From Juglans regia (taxonomy: Eukaryota > Streptophyta > Magnoliopsida > Fagales > Juglandaceae): a stretch of 64,000 nt of DNA. Position numbers and translations under genes: made by a program. The DNA is taken from the NCBI RefSeq assembly GCF_001411555.2, contig NC_049907.1, positions 8,688,243-8,752,242 on the forward strand, read 5' to 3'. A model generated the notes under the pieces. The model did no database searches, had not been told where the DNA came from, and worked only from the letters and a program-made list of their open reading frames with translations. This document shows, piece after piece, positions 54,100 through 64,000 of the stretch. Each line of letters opens with the position of its first letter. Position 1 is the stretch's first letter.

Positions 54100-54960
54100 T
54101 CACATTCAGTTTGAATGGAGACAAGGCCCTGGATCCAGGTGGATTCATGATGGTGCTTTTCCAAATGCATCCGGATGTGTAAAAGATGATTTAACGAGGG
54201 TTTTTCATAACTTCATGCTAAGGGTAAATTTGTAAAAAGCCTCAATGAAACATTTGTAGTCCTTGTCTCAAAGAAAGCCAGAGCAATTGATATCAAAGAT
54301 TTCCATTTTATTATCAATGTAGCGGAGTCTAGAAATCATATCCTAAGTCCTAGCTAGTTGCCAATGAATGCTTGGATAGCAAAATCATATCTAGAGCCAG
54401 GGGGACCATGCATGTTAGGCTTGGAAAAGACATATGACCATGTTAATTGGGAGTTCTTACTATATAATTTGAGAAGGTGTGGCTTTGGGGAGTAGTGAAA
54501 GGGGATAGAATTTTGTGTCTCTAAAGTGAGAGTTTTGATTTTGGTGAATGGAACCCAAAGGGTTTCTTCAATAACTTTCATGGGCTGCAACAGGATGACC
54601 GTTATATGCCCTCTTCTGTTTGTTATTGTGATGGATACACCCAGCAAGATGATCTCTGGGTTAGTGAGTGCGGGTATCTTATCAGGCTTTTTGGTAAGGA
54701 ATGGGCATGATGAAGAGCTTCACATCTCACACCTATTTTTATGTGACATCCTGATCTTTAGCGAAGCAAACCGAGAGAATGTGTTGACTGCATTTCTTCT
54801 TTGTTTTGAGGCTGTTTCAGGATAAAAATTATTTTGGAAAAGTCAACACTACTTCCAGTGAGCAACTTTGATGATGTGGGTAGTTTCACTGGAATTCCTG
54901 GGCACAAGATGGGCACAAGATATTGTTGGTAAAAGCATGCTTAAGCACAAAGGTTGAAGT
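54100..54960 (+). pseudogene. L1-type LINE reverse transcriptase fragment
   Basis: The plus strand shows broken pieces of an ORF2 reverse transcriptase in the correct order: NGDKALDPGGFMM (usual KALGPDGF) near 54,114, [20 protein letters not shown] near 54,420, LLFVIVMD near 54,615, and ISHLFLCDILIFSEANRENV near 54,725, followed by FEAVSG. The catalytic F/YADD box reads LCDI, so the metal-binding Asp pair is lost, and several stops and shifts intervene. It differs in strand from the LINE tail at 55,328-55,681, so it is a separate insertion. Confidence 0.8.
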
Positions 54961-55327
54961 GCTTTGCTTACCAAAAGCAAAGAACATTTACAAAAGTGCA
55001 GTTTTTGGAACTTTTTGTGGGAGCTTAATGCGCAGAAAAGCACACTTTTGCAATTTCTTAAAGAAAAATGTATAAAATATCAATATCAGTTCAAGACCCA
55101 TAAAATAATGTAAACAAATAATCTTAAGTATTTAATTGAAATTGAAGATCATGTACGTACCATGGTGGCTATGTATATGCTTGAGCCTGATATGATAATC
55201 CAAGTTGGCTTTCTAGATGGACTGATATTTGATTGCTTATGTTAGCATAGAAGTTGACACCTACAATTCTTGAGCTTCTTTGGTTGTGGCGTTTTTGGTA
55301 TAATTTGATTCAACTATATAACGAAAT

Positions 55328-55681
55328 TTTGATAAAAGGGTAGGCATAGCCAAAATACATATGAAGTATATAAGAGGAAACGCCTAATTGGAAAGGAGAA
55401 AAAGATACAAGAAATCATGATAATTAAGACCACTAAAATCAACAGCAATTGCCCATAGTAATATCATAATGAGAAAGAAAGATCTAAGCTCCTCCAATGA
55501 GCGTTCCCAATCTTTGAAAGACTGTTCGTTCTTTCCTTGTAAATGCAAAATAAAAGGCAAATGGGAACCATCTCCCAAATGGCAGCAATCTATGACATAC
55601 CTTGAAGTGTTCTCCAACTTGTAATAAACTCAACCACCTTCTCAGGCACAACCCAACTCTTCCGAAAAACTTGTCACACAA
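55328..55681 (-). mobile_element. L1-type LINE tail, split by the copia element (3' part)
   Basis: The minus strand encodes the end of ORF2 (KDWERSLEELRSFF, LLWAIAVDFSGLNYHDFLYL, stop), then a UTR ending near tttatcaaaatttcg at 55,328. Just upstream, DKFFGRVGLCLRRW (55,682 side) belongs to the zinc-binding zf-RVT region. The sequence is cut at 55,682 by the copia 5' LTR and continues beyond 59,743 (CEVVRALCDKF reads across the target site). The frame is disrupted. Confidence 0.78.
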
Positions 55682-55934
55682 TATCAACCTTACTCAAGAA
55701 ACTATACACTCAAATAAATCCAAGCTGGATAATCCAACTCAGCAGCTCTAGAAGCTTCAATATTCTCTTTTCTGTTATAACAAACTTCCTTTATGTTTAC
55801 CTTTTTGTCCTCTGCGCACTCACTGCCTGGTGCCTATATAAGTGGTGTAAAGCCTCATTGTAGTGACAGAAAATTATAATATATACAATTGCAATATTCA
55901 GAGAATGTTTCTCTTTATTTTCACTCTGTTATCA
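55682..55934 (+). repeat. 5' LTR of copia element 1
   Basis: It begins tatcaacctta and ends ctctgttatca, flanked on the left by cacaa and on the right by the primer-binding site. It contains a TATA-like ctatataag at 55,834-55,842, the likely promoter core. Confidence 0.94.
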
Positions 55935-55982
55935 TGGTATCAGAGCTGCTAAGACTAGCAGTCTCTCTGATCCGTTTCTACC

Positions 55983-57452
55983 ATGGCCACAAGCTCAACT
56001 TCATTTTCCAATCCTAATTTTCAAAACCAAAATTCCCAAACCACTCGACCAACCTGTTAGGTGTGCAACAAAGTGGGACATGTTGCCCTCCAATGCCATT
56101 TTCGGTTTGACCATGCATACCAGTATGTTCCCCCCAGATCCTTCTCTACAAATTACACATCACCTTCAGCCATACCCGATTCCACATGGTACCCTGACAG
56201 TGCCGCTACTCATCATATTATGCATGATCTATCCCAGCTGAACCTCTCATCCGAACCATACAGTGGAATTGAGCAGATGCGAGTTGGCAATGGAACTGGA
56301 CTACCGACTCAAAACATTGGTGATTCTTCACTCTCTCTCAACTCTACTTCTTTTAAACTTCATAATCTTCTTCATGTGCCTTCAATGACAAAAAATTTGG
56401 TTTCGATTATGCAATTTTGTGTTGATAACTCATGCTTTTTTGAATTCCATGCAACTCATTTTTTGGTAAAGGACAATCGGACCAACAAGCTCCTCATCAG
56501 CGGTCCAACAAGTAATGGCCTCTATCTTTTTCCATCATCTCCTCAATCTACATCTCCATCAGCTCACATTGGTGAAAAAGTCTCTCTGGATTGCTGGCAT
56601 CAAAGGCTTGGCCATCAGTCTCTTGCAATTGTTGCTCGCATCTTGCGCACCACCTGCTTGCCATATTTCCCCAACACCTCTTTTACTTGTTCTCAATGTC
56701 CTCTAGCAAAGGCCCATCAGTTACCTTTTAAATTGGGCACCACTCATTCTGTTAAGCCTTTAGATGTAGTATGGGCTGATTTATGGGGCCCGGCTCCTTT
56801 TGTTTCAAGAAATGGCTTCAAGTATTATCTATCAATAGTGGATCATTTTACTAGATTTACATGGTTCTTTCCTCTCAAAAACAAATATGATGTTCTTAAT
56901 GTCTTTTCTTCTTTTATTTCTTTTGCTAAATGATTCTTTAATTCAAAAATTATTTCTATTCAAACGGACGCAGGGGGAGAATTTCGTCCTCTCACAAATC
57001 TTTGCAAAAACCTTGGAATCATACATCGATTTTCTTGTCCTCACACACACCAACAAAACGGACTTGTTGAAAGAAAACATCGACATATTGTCGAAACTGG
57101 TCTTGCACTTTTAGCTCAAGCCTCTCTCCCTTTATCCTATTGGGATGATGCTTTTGAGACAGCCACTTATCTTATTAATTTGCTCCCCACACCAATTTTG
57201 CAAAATCGTTCTCCGTACTTTATGGTGTACCACAAACCCCCGGATTATTCATTTTTAAAGGTTTTTGGTTATGAATGTTGGCCTAACCTTCGTCCTTACA
57301 ATCGTCATAAACTAAGTTTTCGCTCCACATCATATCTTTTTCTTGGATATAGTCCATCTCACAAAGGTTACAAATGTCTTGATCAACATTCCAACCTCCT
57401 TTATATTTCTCGAGATGTCATTTTCAATGAGACAAGCTTTCCTTACCGATAG
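55983..57452 (+). pseudogene. copia 1 gag remnant, protease and integrase
   Basis: From ATG 55,983, only about 25 Ser/Asn/Gln-rich codons precede the zinc knuckle (VCNKVGHVALQC), and a TAG at 56,058 falls inside the knuckle; the capsid region is deleted. The same frame continues with the protease motif WYPDSAATHHI (D-S-A rather than D-S-G), the GAG-pre-integrase finger (CWHQRLGHQSL ... CSQCPLAKAH), and the integrase core with all three acids: VVWADLWGP, IQTDAGGEF and NGLVERKHRHIVE. One TGA at 56,931-56,933 interrupts the core and a stop ends the frame at 57,452. Otherwise the frame is well kept, in line with a fairly recent insertion. Confidence 0.9.
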
Positions 57453-59478
57453 CCCACAAAATCTCAATCTCACGCCCAACCCAACACACAAACTGTTTCA
57501 CTCCCTTGTGCTTCTATTTTGGGCCCCGCTCCCGCTCCCGCTCCCACCCCCCCCCCCCCCCCTCTTATCTCTCTCCTCAGCACTCTAATCATCACTTTCG
57601 GCAAACATCACAGCTCAGGCCCATCAACACAGCTTCTCCTCAGCCCATCATTAATTCAATCAATACTCACCATGAGCCCACCTCTGACTCATCCTCCTCT
57701 ACAAACTCTGCGATTTCTCCCCCAAATCTCTCTGAACCAAACCCTCGATCCCCCTCTACATCCAGTCCTCTCGCCGAATCCCAACTCTTATCTTCTCAAA
57801 ATCTTCCTCTTTTAACTCCTCCCCGTTCTCCCATCATTACACAATCTCATACAAATTCTTCTCGTCCCCGCATCTTCACTGACGGCACGGTTCCTTATTC
57901 AACTCGCCACTACTATCTCTCCTCTGCCATAGCTCCCGATGATCCCACTTCCTTCACTGTTGCTTCAAAATTTCCTGAATGGAAATCAACCATGAACAAA
58001 GAATTTGAAGCCCTCGTTAAAACAAATACATGGACCCTTGTACCTCCTTCCTCTATCACTAATGTCGTTGGTTGCAGATGGGTATTTCGGACCAAGCTAA
58101 GACCTGATGGCTCTATTGAACGAAGAAAAGCGAGGCTTGTTGCTAAAGGCTTCCACCAACAACACGGTATTGATTATACTGAGACTTTCAGTCATGTGGT
58201 AAAACCCTCAACCATTCGTTTAGTCTTATCTCTTGTTATTTCTAGAGGTTGGAAACTTAGGCAAATTGACATACAAAATGCCTTTTTTCATGGCACTCTC
58301 ACTGAGACTGTATTCATGCAACAACCACAAGGATTCATTGATCCTGTGCAGCTTGATTTTTTCTGCAAATTAAATATGGTCTTAAGCAAGCTCCGAGAGC
58401 TTGGTTCTCGGAGCTCAGTTCCTGGCTCTATAACTATGGTTTTGTGGCTTCTAAGGGTGACCCATCATTGTTTATTCTGCATAAAAGTAATCTCTGTATT
58501 TTTATTCTTGTATATGTGGACGATATGATCATTAGATCATCCCCAAACTCTGTTGTTGATCAATTGCTTGAATCTTTGGGTCGAGCCTTCCCTATCACTG
58601 ATTTGGGTCATTTGTCTTATTTTCTTGGCTTAGAGCTTACTTATCTTAGTGATGGTTTACTTCTCTCACAAAGAAAATACATTTCTGATTTGTTAAAGAA
58701 AACTAATCTGCTTGGTGCCAACCCAATTTCCTCTCCCATGTCTGCTTCAACCCGACTCTCTAAATTTGATTCACCTTCTTTTGAAAATGTCACTTTGTTC
58801 CGAAGCATTGTTGGTAGTTTACAGTACCTTTCTCTAACTCGACCTAATGTGTCATTTGCTGTTAACAAAATTTGTCAATTCATGCATGAACCAAAAAGCA
58901 CTCACTGGACAGCAGTAAAAAGAATTCTTCGATACCTCAAATCCACCATTAATCATGGCTTGTTTTTCTCCAACAAAAAAAACTGGTTTTACACTTCATG
59001 CATACTCAGATGCAGAATGGGCTGGATGCCCTGATGATAGGAGGTCTACAGGAGGTTTCTGTATATTTTTGGGCAATCACTTGATTTCTTGGAGTTCCCG
59101 TAAGCAACATATTGTTGCTCGTTCAAGCACGGAGGCCGTATACAAATCTTTGGCCAACACAACAGCAAAACTTATCTAGTTACAAACCTTGATCAAGGAT
59201 CTTGGTTTCTCACTTTTTCAACCACCTGTTCTGTGGTATGATAACCTTGGAGCAACATACTTAAGCTCCAATCCAGTCTATCACTCAAGAACCAAGCATA
59301 TGGATGTGGATTTTCACTTTGTTAGAGATAGAGTAGCAGCAAAGACCCTTCAAGTTCAATTCTGCAGCAGCAAAGATCAACTTGCCGATGTGTTCACTAA
59401 GCCATTGGTTTCTGATCATTTCTTCACTCTAAGATCGAGCCTCACTGTGATTGATACCCCAGTAGACTCAAGGGGGCG
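57453..59478 (+). pseudogene. copia 1 reverse transcriptase and RNase H
   Basis: A Pro/Ser-rich linker with a C run (about 57,549-57,562, likely frameshift site) leads into RT: CRWVFRTKLRPDGSIERRKA, LVAKGFHQQHGIDYTETF, WKLRQIDIQNAFFHG. A one-base shift near 58,370 moves the frame at the LKQAPRAW region; the next frame carries the intact catalytic VYVDDMII (58,510-58,533) and continues to GSLQYLSLTRPNVSFAV. Another shift near 58,980 leads to RNase H ([37 protein letters not shown]), with one stop near 59,177. All catalytic motifs are visible but the polyprotein is broken in at least four places. Confidence 0.9.
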
Positions 59479-59743
59479 TATCAACCTTACTCAAGAAACT
59501 ATACACTCAAATAAATCCAAGCTGGATAATCCAACTCAGCAGCTCACACAGCAGCTCTAGAAGCTTCAATATTCTCTTTTCTGTTATAACAAACTTCCTT
59601 TATGTTTACCTTTTTGTCCTCTCCGCACTCATGGCCTGGTGCCTATATAAGTGGTGTAAAGCCTCATTGTAGTGACATACAATTATAATATATACAATTG
59701 CAATATTCAAAGAATGTTTCTCTTTATTTTCACTCTGTTATCA
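59479..59743 (+). repeat. 3' LTR of copia element 1
   Basis: It pairs with 55,682-55,934. It is longer by 12 bp because of a local duplication (cagctcacacag inside the cagcagctctag region, near 59,540). The flanking cacaa completes the target duplication. Confidence 0.94.
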
Positions 59744-59748
59744 CACAA

Positions 59749-60044
59749 GGCCCTGACAACCTCACAAGAAGTAGCAAACGATCCACTATTTCGCCGCTTT
59801 TTTCTACACATGGATGTAACATATCATCTTTAAAAATTTGCAATTTACTTCAATCAAGTGCATGCTTGTGCTTTAGACCTTGCTCCTAGGCTCTAGGCAG
59901 CGTTTGTACTTAGGTGCACCTAACACTTTCACCAACACTGGTGTAAGGTTACCTCCCAACCCATGTTGTGCATTGGCCATTGGCCTCCCGTTGGGAGCCC
60001 ACTTCAAGGCCAAATCCATCTGGGAGTGAAGGTTAGTGGGATGG
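59749..60044 (-). mobile_element. LINE remnant, 5' side of the copia-split copy
   Basis: The minus strand just beyond the copia target site reads SFATSCEVVRAL, aligning with the zf-RVT pattern of L1 ORF2 and joining the DKFFGRVGL segment across the insertion. Further out (59,830-60,044) I cannot follow the LINE frame; stops are frequent. Confidence 0.55.
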
Positions 60045-60399
60045 AAATGTCTAAGGTTATATTTTCTCTTATCTCATCTGTGTAACCAAACAATGCCTTA
60101 ACTTTACAATTTTTTTATTGAACTTTTTCTTTCTCCTTTCCCAAAACCACATAAAAGTCATAACTCAAATCATTTCACTACTATTCACAAATTATCTCAC
60201 TACTATTTATAGATTTTTCATTTCATATAATCTCATCTGTGTAACCAAACGGGACCTTCAAGGCTCGTTACTTTCCTTAACACAATATTAGTCCTCACCA
60301 ATAATAGTATGCACACGGGTTACCAGCGAATTTGCATCCAAGATACAATGACTCCCAGAACAAGTCTGTTTGGTTAACTGCGCTATACACAAACGAAAT
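60045..60399. other. Intergenic DNA with Tourist-like MITE pieces
   Basis: Family phrases (tctcatctgtgtaaccaaac twice, at about 60,074 and 60,232; cactactattcacaaattatctcactact) show one or two partial Tourist-like copies in about 60,060-60,258. The rest shows nothing recognisable. Confidence 0.6.
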
Positions 60400-60957
60400 T
60401 AGACATGAATACCCTTAGATTTTTCTATTTAACCGAGAGATTAAAAAAAAAATTCTTTATAGAATGAATATATCTTAATGACAAGTTTTGAAGAAATGAA
60501 ATATTTTTGAAAGTTTGATTTGCAAGCCAAGGGGTCTATTTATAGATAGTCAAAGGATGCGAACGAAAAGTTATAACTTTTCATTTTGCTGAAATCGGTT
60601 CCGAATAGGTACATATACTGCATATTTTACCAAATGACACAAAAGTCGAAATTGGTCCAATGGTCATGTGCACCTCCCCCAAATGGTTGGCATTGGTTTG
60701 AGTCCCACTAGGCACGCCCATTGGTATTTTTATTTTTCAAGTAAGTTTTGTGCGCCCTTTGTCAAAATGGTTTAAATACCCCTCAATGGAGGGTTTCCTT
60801 CTCATTAAATAGCCAAGAAATCCCTTAACTACAACCTACAAATAATCAGTAAATAAGGTAATGATCTAAGTAAGGAAACTGTACAGCAGCCTAGTGCCTA
60901 ACAAAATGATCGCCTATACATATATACATTGACTGCCATATATACATCATTGACATC
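60400..60957 (-). repeat. Probable 3' LTR of copia element 2
   Basis: On the minus strand the RNase H end is followed by a purine-rich gagggtggatg (about 60,957-60,967) and then sequence starting tcaatgatg, the expected LTR start. A TATA-like tctataaatag (minus, about 60,536-60,546) lies in its second half. The other LTR is outside the window, so the borders, especially the lower one, are estimates. Confidence 0.45.
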
Positions 60958-60962
60958 CACCC

Positions 60963-62860
60963 TCAAATTGAGGTTGGTCTATCAAGAAGTATCAATTTGT
61001 CAATCATGAATTGATGGTGGGGGCGAGACAGGACCTCGATAAAGACATCAACAGTCTGGTGTTCAGTGGAAATGTGAGGAAGTGTAATCACATGTTGATC
61101 AAGTGCTTCACGAATGGAATGACAATCTACTTCAATGTGCTTGATGCACTCATGAAATACCAGATTGGCAGCAATCTGAATAACACTTATGTTATCCGCA
61201 TGAAAAGGAGTAGGAGTAAGTTGCGAGATACCAAGTTCACCCAACAAATCCCGAAGCCACACAATCTCTGAACGATACTCAAATTCGGTAAAGGACTTCG
61301 AGACTCGATCCTGCTTCTTACTCTTCCAAGAAATAAGAGCATCACCAAGGAACATGCACCAACCAGTAACTGAACGGCGAGTATCCACACAACTAGCTCA
61401 ATCAGCATCATTATGACCCATTAACTATAAGGAGTTCCCAGTAGAAAATAATAACCCTATGCCAGATGTACCCTTGAGATATCAAAGAATCCGTCATACT
61501 GCTGCTAAATGAGAATGAAGAGGAGTCTGCATAAACCGACTGACCTGCTGTACAGCAAATGAAATATCTAGTCGGGTAATTGTCAAATAATCCAAACTCC
61601 CTACTAGTTGCAGATACAGGGATGGATCAGAAAATAGTTCACCCTCCTCCTGACAAAGCTTCAAATTGACCTCCAGAGGTGTAAGTACTGAGTTCCCAAA
61701 CTGAAGACCAGCCAAGGTGAGGATCTCTTGGGTATACTTGTGCTAATGCAAAAGCATACCATTGGGACAAGAATGCACCTCGAGACCTAGAAAATACTGA
61801 AGTGAGCCAAGATCTTTCATATGAAAGGTAGTCTTGAGATTCTGTTGCTGTTGCAGTTGCTCAATCAACTGAGGGTTAGACCCTGTAATAACAATATCAT
61901 TCACATATACTAAAAATGCAACAAGTCCAATGGCAATCCTCTTAAGAAATAGAGAAAAATCAAATTGACTCTGAGTAAAATGAAAATCAAGAAGAGTGGT
62001 ACGAAACTTCTCAAACCATGCACGCAGTGCCTGCTTTAATCCATACAGAGACTGCTTCAACCGACAAACCTCAATGGAGGAGTGTGTGAACATACCAGGA
62101 GGAGTCATATATATTTCTTCCTTCAAATCACTATGTAAGAATGCATTCTTCACTTCCATCTGCCGAAGAGACCATCCTTTAGAAGCAATGATAGCCATAA
62201 TAGTTCGTACAATAGTCATATTGGCCGCGGGTGCAAAGGTCTTCTCATAATCAAGGCCATACTCCTAACAATTTTCAAGAGCCACCAAATGGGCTTTATA
62301 CCTCTCTATATTGCCATCAGGCCGTAGCTTGATGGTATATACCCATTTGCATCCAATGAGTTTTACTCCATCAGGACATGGGACGATGTCCTAGGTGTGG
62401 TTGTCCTGAAGAGCCTGAAGTTCTTCTTGCATAGCTTGCCGCCAACGAGCTTGAGTAGAAGCCTAAGAGTAAGATTTGGGCACAGAGTATCAAGAGTAGC
62501 CTGATGAGCAGTATGTAAGAACCCATACCTATCCGGGGTCGTGAAACTCGAGATGACCATCGAGGTTCAGGTGGGATGGGATCAAACGTTGGTTTAGTGT
62601 CAGAAAGGGGCAGTGGAGACTGTGGGCAACGTCTTTGGTACACAACCCCTGGCTTAAACCGTTCAAGAGTACAAGACACATCATCAAAAATAGGAAGCTG
62701 AACAGAAGCAGAATCATTAAGAACACAAGACTGGAAGAAATATTAGTTTTCAAAGAAAACCACATTTCAAGAGACACGAAGCTTGTTAGCATCTGCATCA
62801 TAACACAAACCCTTTATATGCATTACTATACCTGAGGAAGGCTGAGCAGTAAGCTTGTGA
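60963..62860 (-). pseudogene. copia 2 reverse transcriptase and RNase H remnants
   Basis: RT reads CKWVYTIKLRPDGNIERYKA near 62,340 and LRQMEVKNAFLHSDLKEEI near 62,170; the catalytic box reads VYVNDIVITG, with the first Asp of Y-V-D-D replaced by Asn, which should abolish polymerisation. Then FHMKDLGSLQYFLGLEV and LVGSLDYLTITRLDISFAV follow. RNase H (TRRSVTGWCMFLGDALISWK, KSFTEFEYRS, HADNISVIQIA) occupies 61,388-60,963. Stops occur about every 150-500 bp. Confidence 0.88.
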
Positions 62861-63946
62861 CGTTCACTAGATGGCAAGTGAACAAAACAGACAGCCAAAT
62901 ATATGAAGAGAATTATACTCAAGAGTAACACCAAACAAATGAGTAAACGACGAGTCAAATTGTACACTTTGAGAGGGTAGATGATTAATCAAATAAACAG
63001 CTGTAAATAAGGCTTCTACCCAAAACCTAGGAGGCACAGAAGATTCAATGAACAAAGTACGAACAACGTCCAAAAGATGACGATTCTTACGCTCAGCAAC
63101 CCCATTTTGTTGGGGAGTGTAAGGATGTTGGGAGAGAATACCCTTGGTTTTGAGATAATTCTGAAACGTATTGGACATATATTCTCCCCCAGAGTCAGAG
63201 CGTAGTATCTTAATACAAGCAGAAAATTAGGTCTCAACAAAAGCCTGAAAAGTGGAGAACACATCAGCTTTAGATCGAATGAAATATATCCAAGTGAAAC
63301 GACTATAGTCATCAATGAAGGCCACGAAATACTTGTACTAAGCATGAGAAAGGACGGGACTCACACCCCATACATCAATATGAATAATCTCAAAACATGT
63401 GGAAGCCCGACTGCCATGTAAAGGAAAAGGTAAAGATTTGCTCTTACCAAGTTTACAAGAACTACAATCAGAAGACACATTAGAAAATGAATCTTTATTC
63501 CCCAAATAACCATATTTCATAAGATGAGTTAAAACAATAGAATTGGAATGTCCCAATTTCTTATGTCAGACATTACTATCATTAGCAACAGTAGTACAAA
63601 CAAAGGCATCAAAACTAGGAATGGAAAACTGAAGAGGAAATAAACGTCCCACTTTATGCCCCTTCGCGATCACTTTCCCCAACGCGTGATCCTGCACACA
63701 ACAACCATTACGATCAAAGTGAATTTCACAATTACTATCTACCAGCTGTCTAACAAAAATTAAATTCCTGGATAATTCTGGTGACTCAAATACATTGTTA
63801 AAAGAAGACCCCAGATTTCCAATTGCAATAATAGGAAGAGTACTACCATTGGCTATTTGAATATGCTGGTCACCCTTATACTTAAGAACATCAGGTAAAG
63901 CATTTGTATTGCCAGTCATATGATTGGAAGCCGCAAAGTCAACCAA
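62860..63946 (-). pseudogene. copia 2 protease and integrase remnants
   Basis: At the protease active site the frame reads WLVDFAASNHMTG, where the family has D-S-G-A-S: the Ser-Gly pair is lost. Below it come KKLGHSNS and CSSCKLGKSK (pre-integrase finger), then the integrase core IIHIDVWGVS (Asp 1), ILRSDSGGEYMS (Asp 2) and NGVAERKNRHLLD (Glu), so the triad itself survives. Stops near 63,560, 63,340 and 63,225 break the frame. Confidence 0.88.
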
Positions 63947-64000
63947 CCAAGGAGAGGTGAGTAGATTTCCCTTAACTTGAAGGCCAAAGGCAGAGAAAGC

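Larger units (their letters stand above)
55682..59743 (+). mobile_element. Ty1/copia LTR retrotransposon 1 (4,062 bp), nested in a LINE
   Basis: LTRs at 55,682-55,934 (253 bp) and 59,479-59,743 (265 bp) are nearly identical, with about six substitutions and one 12-bp duplication in the 3' copy. A perfect target duplication, cacaa, lies at 55,677-55,681 and 59,744-59,748. The primer-binding site tggtatcagagc (55,935-55,946) matches initiator tRNA-Met and the polypurine tract is agggggcg (59,471-59,478). The interior has copia order: zinc knuckle, protease, integrase, RT, RNase H. Most of Gag is missing and several stops and shifts occur, so it is non-autonomous, but the close LTRs show it is the youngest large element in the window. 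Confidence 0.95.
60958..64000 (-). mobile_element. Ty1/copia retrotransposon 2, decayed, runs off the right edge
   Basis: The minus strand carries, from the window edge downward, protease, GAG-pre-integrase, integrase, RT and RNase H in copia order. It differs from copia 1 in sequence (for example VRTIMAIIASKGWSLRQMEV against RLVLSLVISRGWKLRQIDI), so it is another family. Many stops and frameshifts and altered catalytic residues mark it as old. Gag and the 5' LTR must lie beyond 64,000. Confidence 0.9.

Noticed and set aside
55935..55946. tRNA-like tggtatcagagc motifs (also near 17,740 and 38,295)
   Set aside because: They are primer-binding sites complementary to initiator tRNA-Met next to LTR ends, not tRNA genes.

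Overview
The window is nuclear DNA from a woody flowering plant: intron-bearing genes of plant-specific families (a P-class PPR protein, a WRKY factor, a PIAL-type SUMO ligase) lie in AT-rich intergenic DNA crowded with retrotransposons, MITEs and microsatellites. A dispersed family of short elements built from runs such as gagatgagttgagat suggests Fagales, perhaps the walnut/pecan family; this is an inference from repeat style, not a species identification.

Layout. 1-2,015: AT-rich DNA holding a broken duplicate of the start of the peptidase gene found at 29 kb, with a LINE RNase H scrap at the junction. 2,016-4,325 (-): intact intronless PPR gene. 4,590-15,448: old, decayed Ty3/gypsy element of the Tat type with dual RNase H, a 45-bp tandem array and an antisense extra gene; a hAT MITE sits in its gag. 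15.5-26.7 kb: TE remnants (a TRIM, a CACTA-like element, a FAR1-type fragment, a hAT-like MITE, a solo LTR). 29,047-34,835 (+): ten-exon proline-iminopeptidase-like gene with one apparent GC-AG intron. 36,915-40,617 (+): six-exon mitochondrial ribosomal protein mL46 gene with a complete TRIM in an intron. 41,931-44,721 (+): two-exon group IIc WRKY gene. 48,278-49,422 (-): two-exon Myb-like/NAM-associated gene. 51,869-53,426 (-): 3' half of a PIAL2-like SUMO ligase whose 5' exons are not found nearby. 54.1-59.9 kb: LINE fragments, one split by a fairly young Ty1/copia element (55,682-59,743). 60.4-64.0 kb (-): second, decayed copia element running off the right edge.

The host genes are unrelated in function: organelle RNA processing (PPR), organelle translation (mL46), peptide hydrolysis, transcription (WRKY) and SUMO conjugation. 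From memory of Arabidopsis locus order, the PPR and peptidase genes resemble near neighbours on chromosome 3 (At3g61520, At3g61540), and the WRKY and PIAL2 genes resemble adjacent loci on chromosome 5 (At5g41570, At5g41580), so ancestral gene order appears kept while TEs expanded the gaps. I saw no clearly new biological system. The most notable items are the Tat element with its antisense gene and tandem array, the duplicated gene fragment that acts as an empty-site control for a later solo LTR, the inverted repeat in the WRKY intron, and the PIAL2 gene lacking its front half. Exon borders were read by eye from splice signals and frame continuity.
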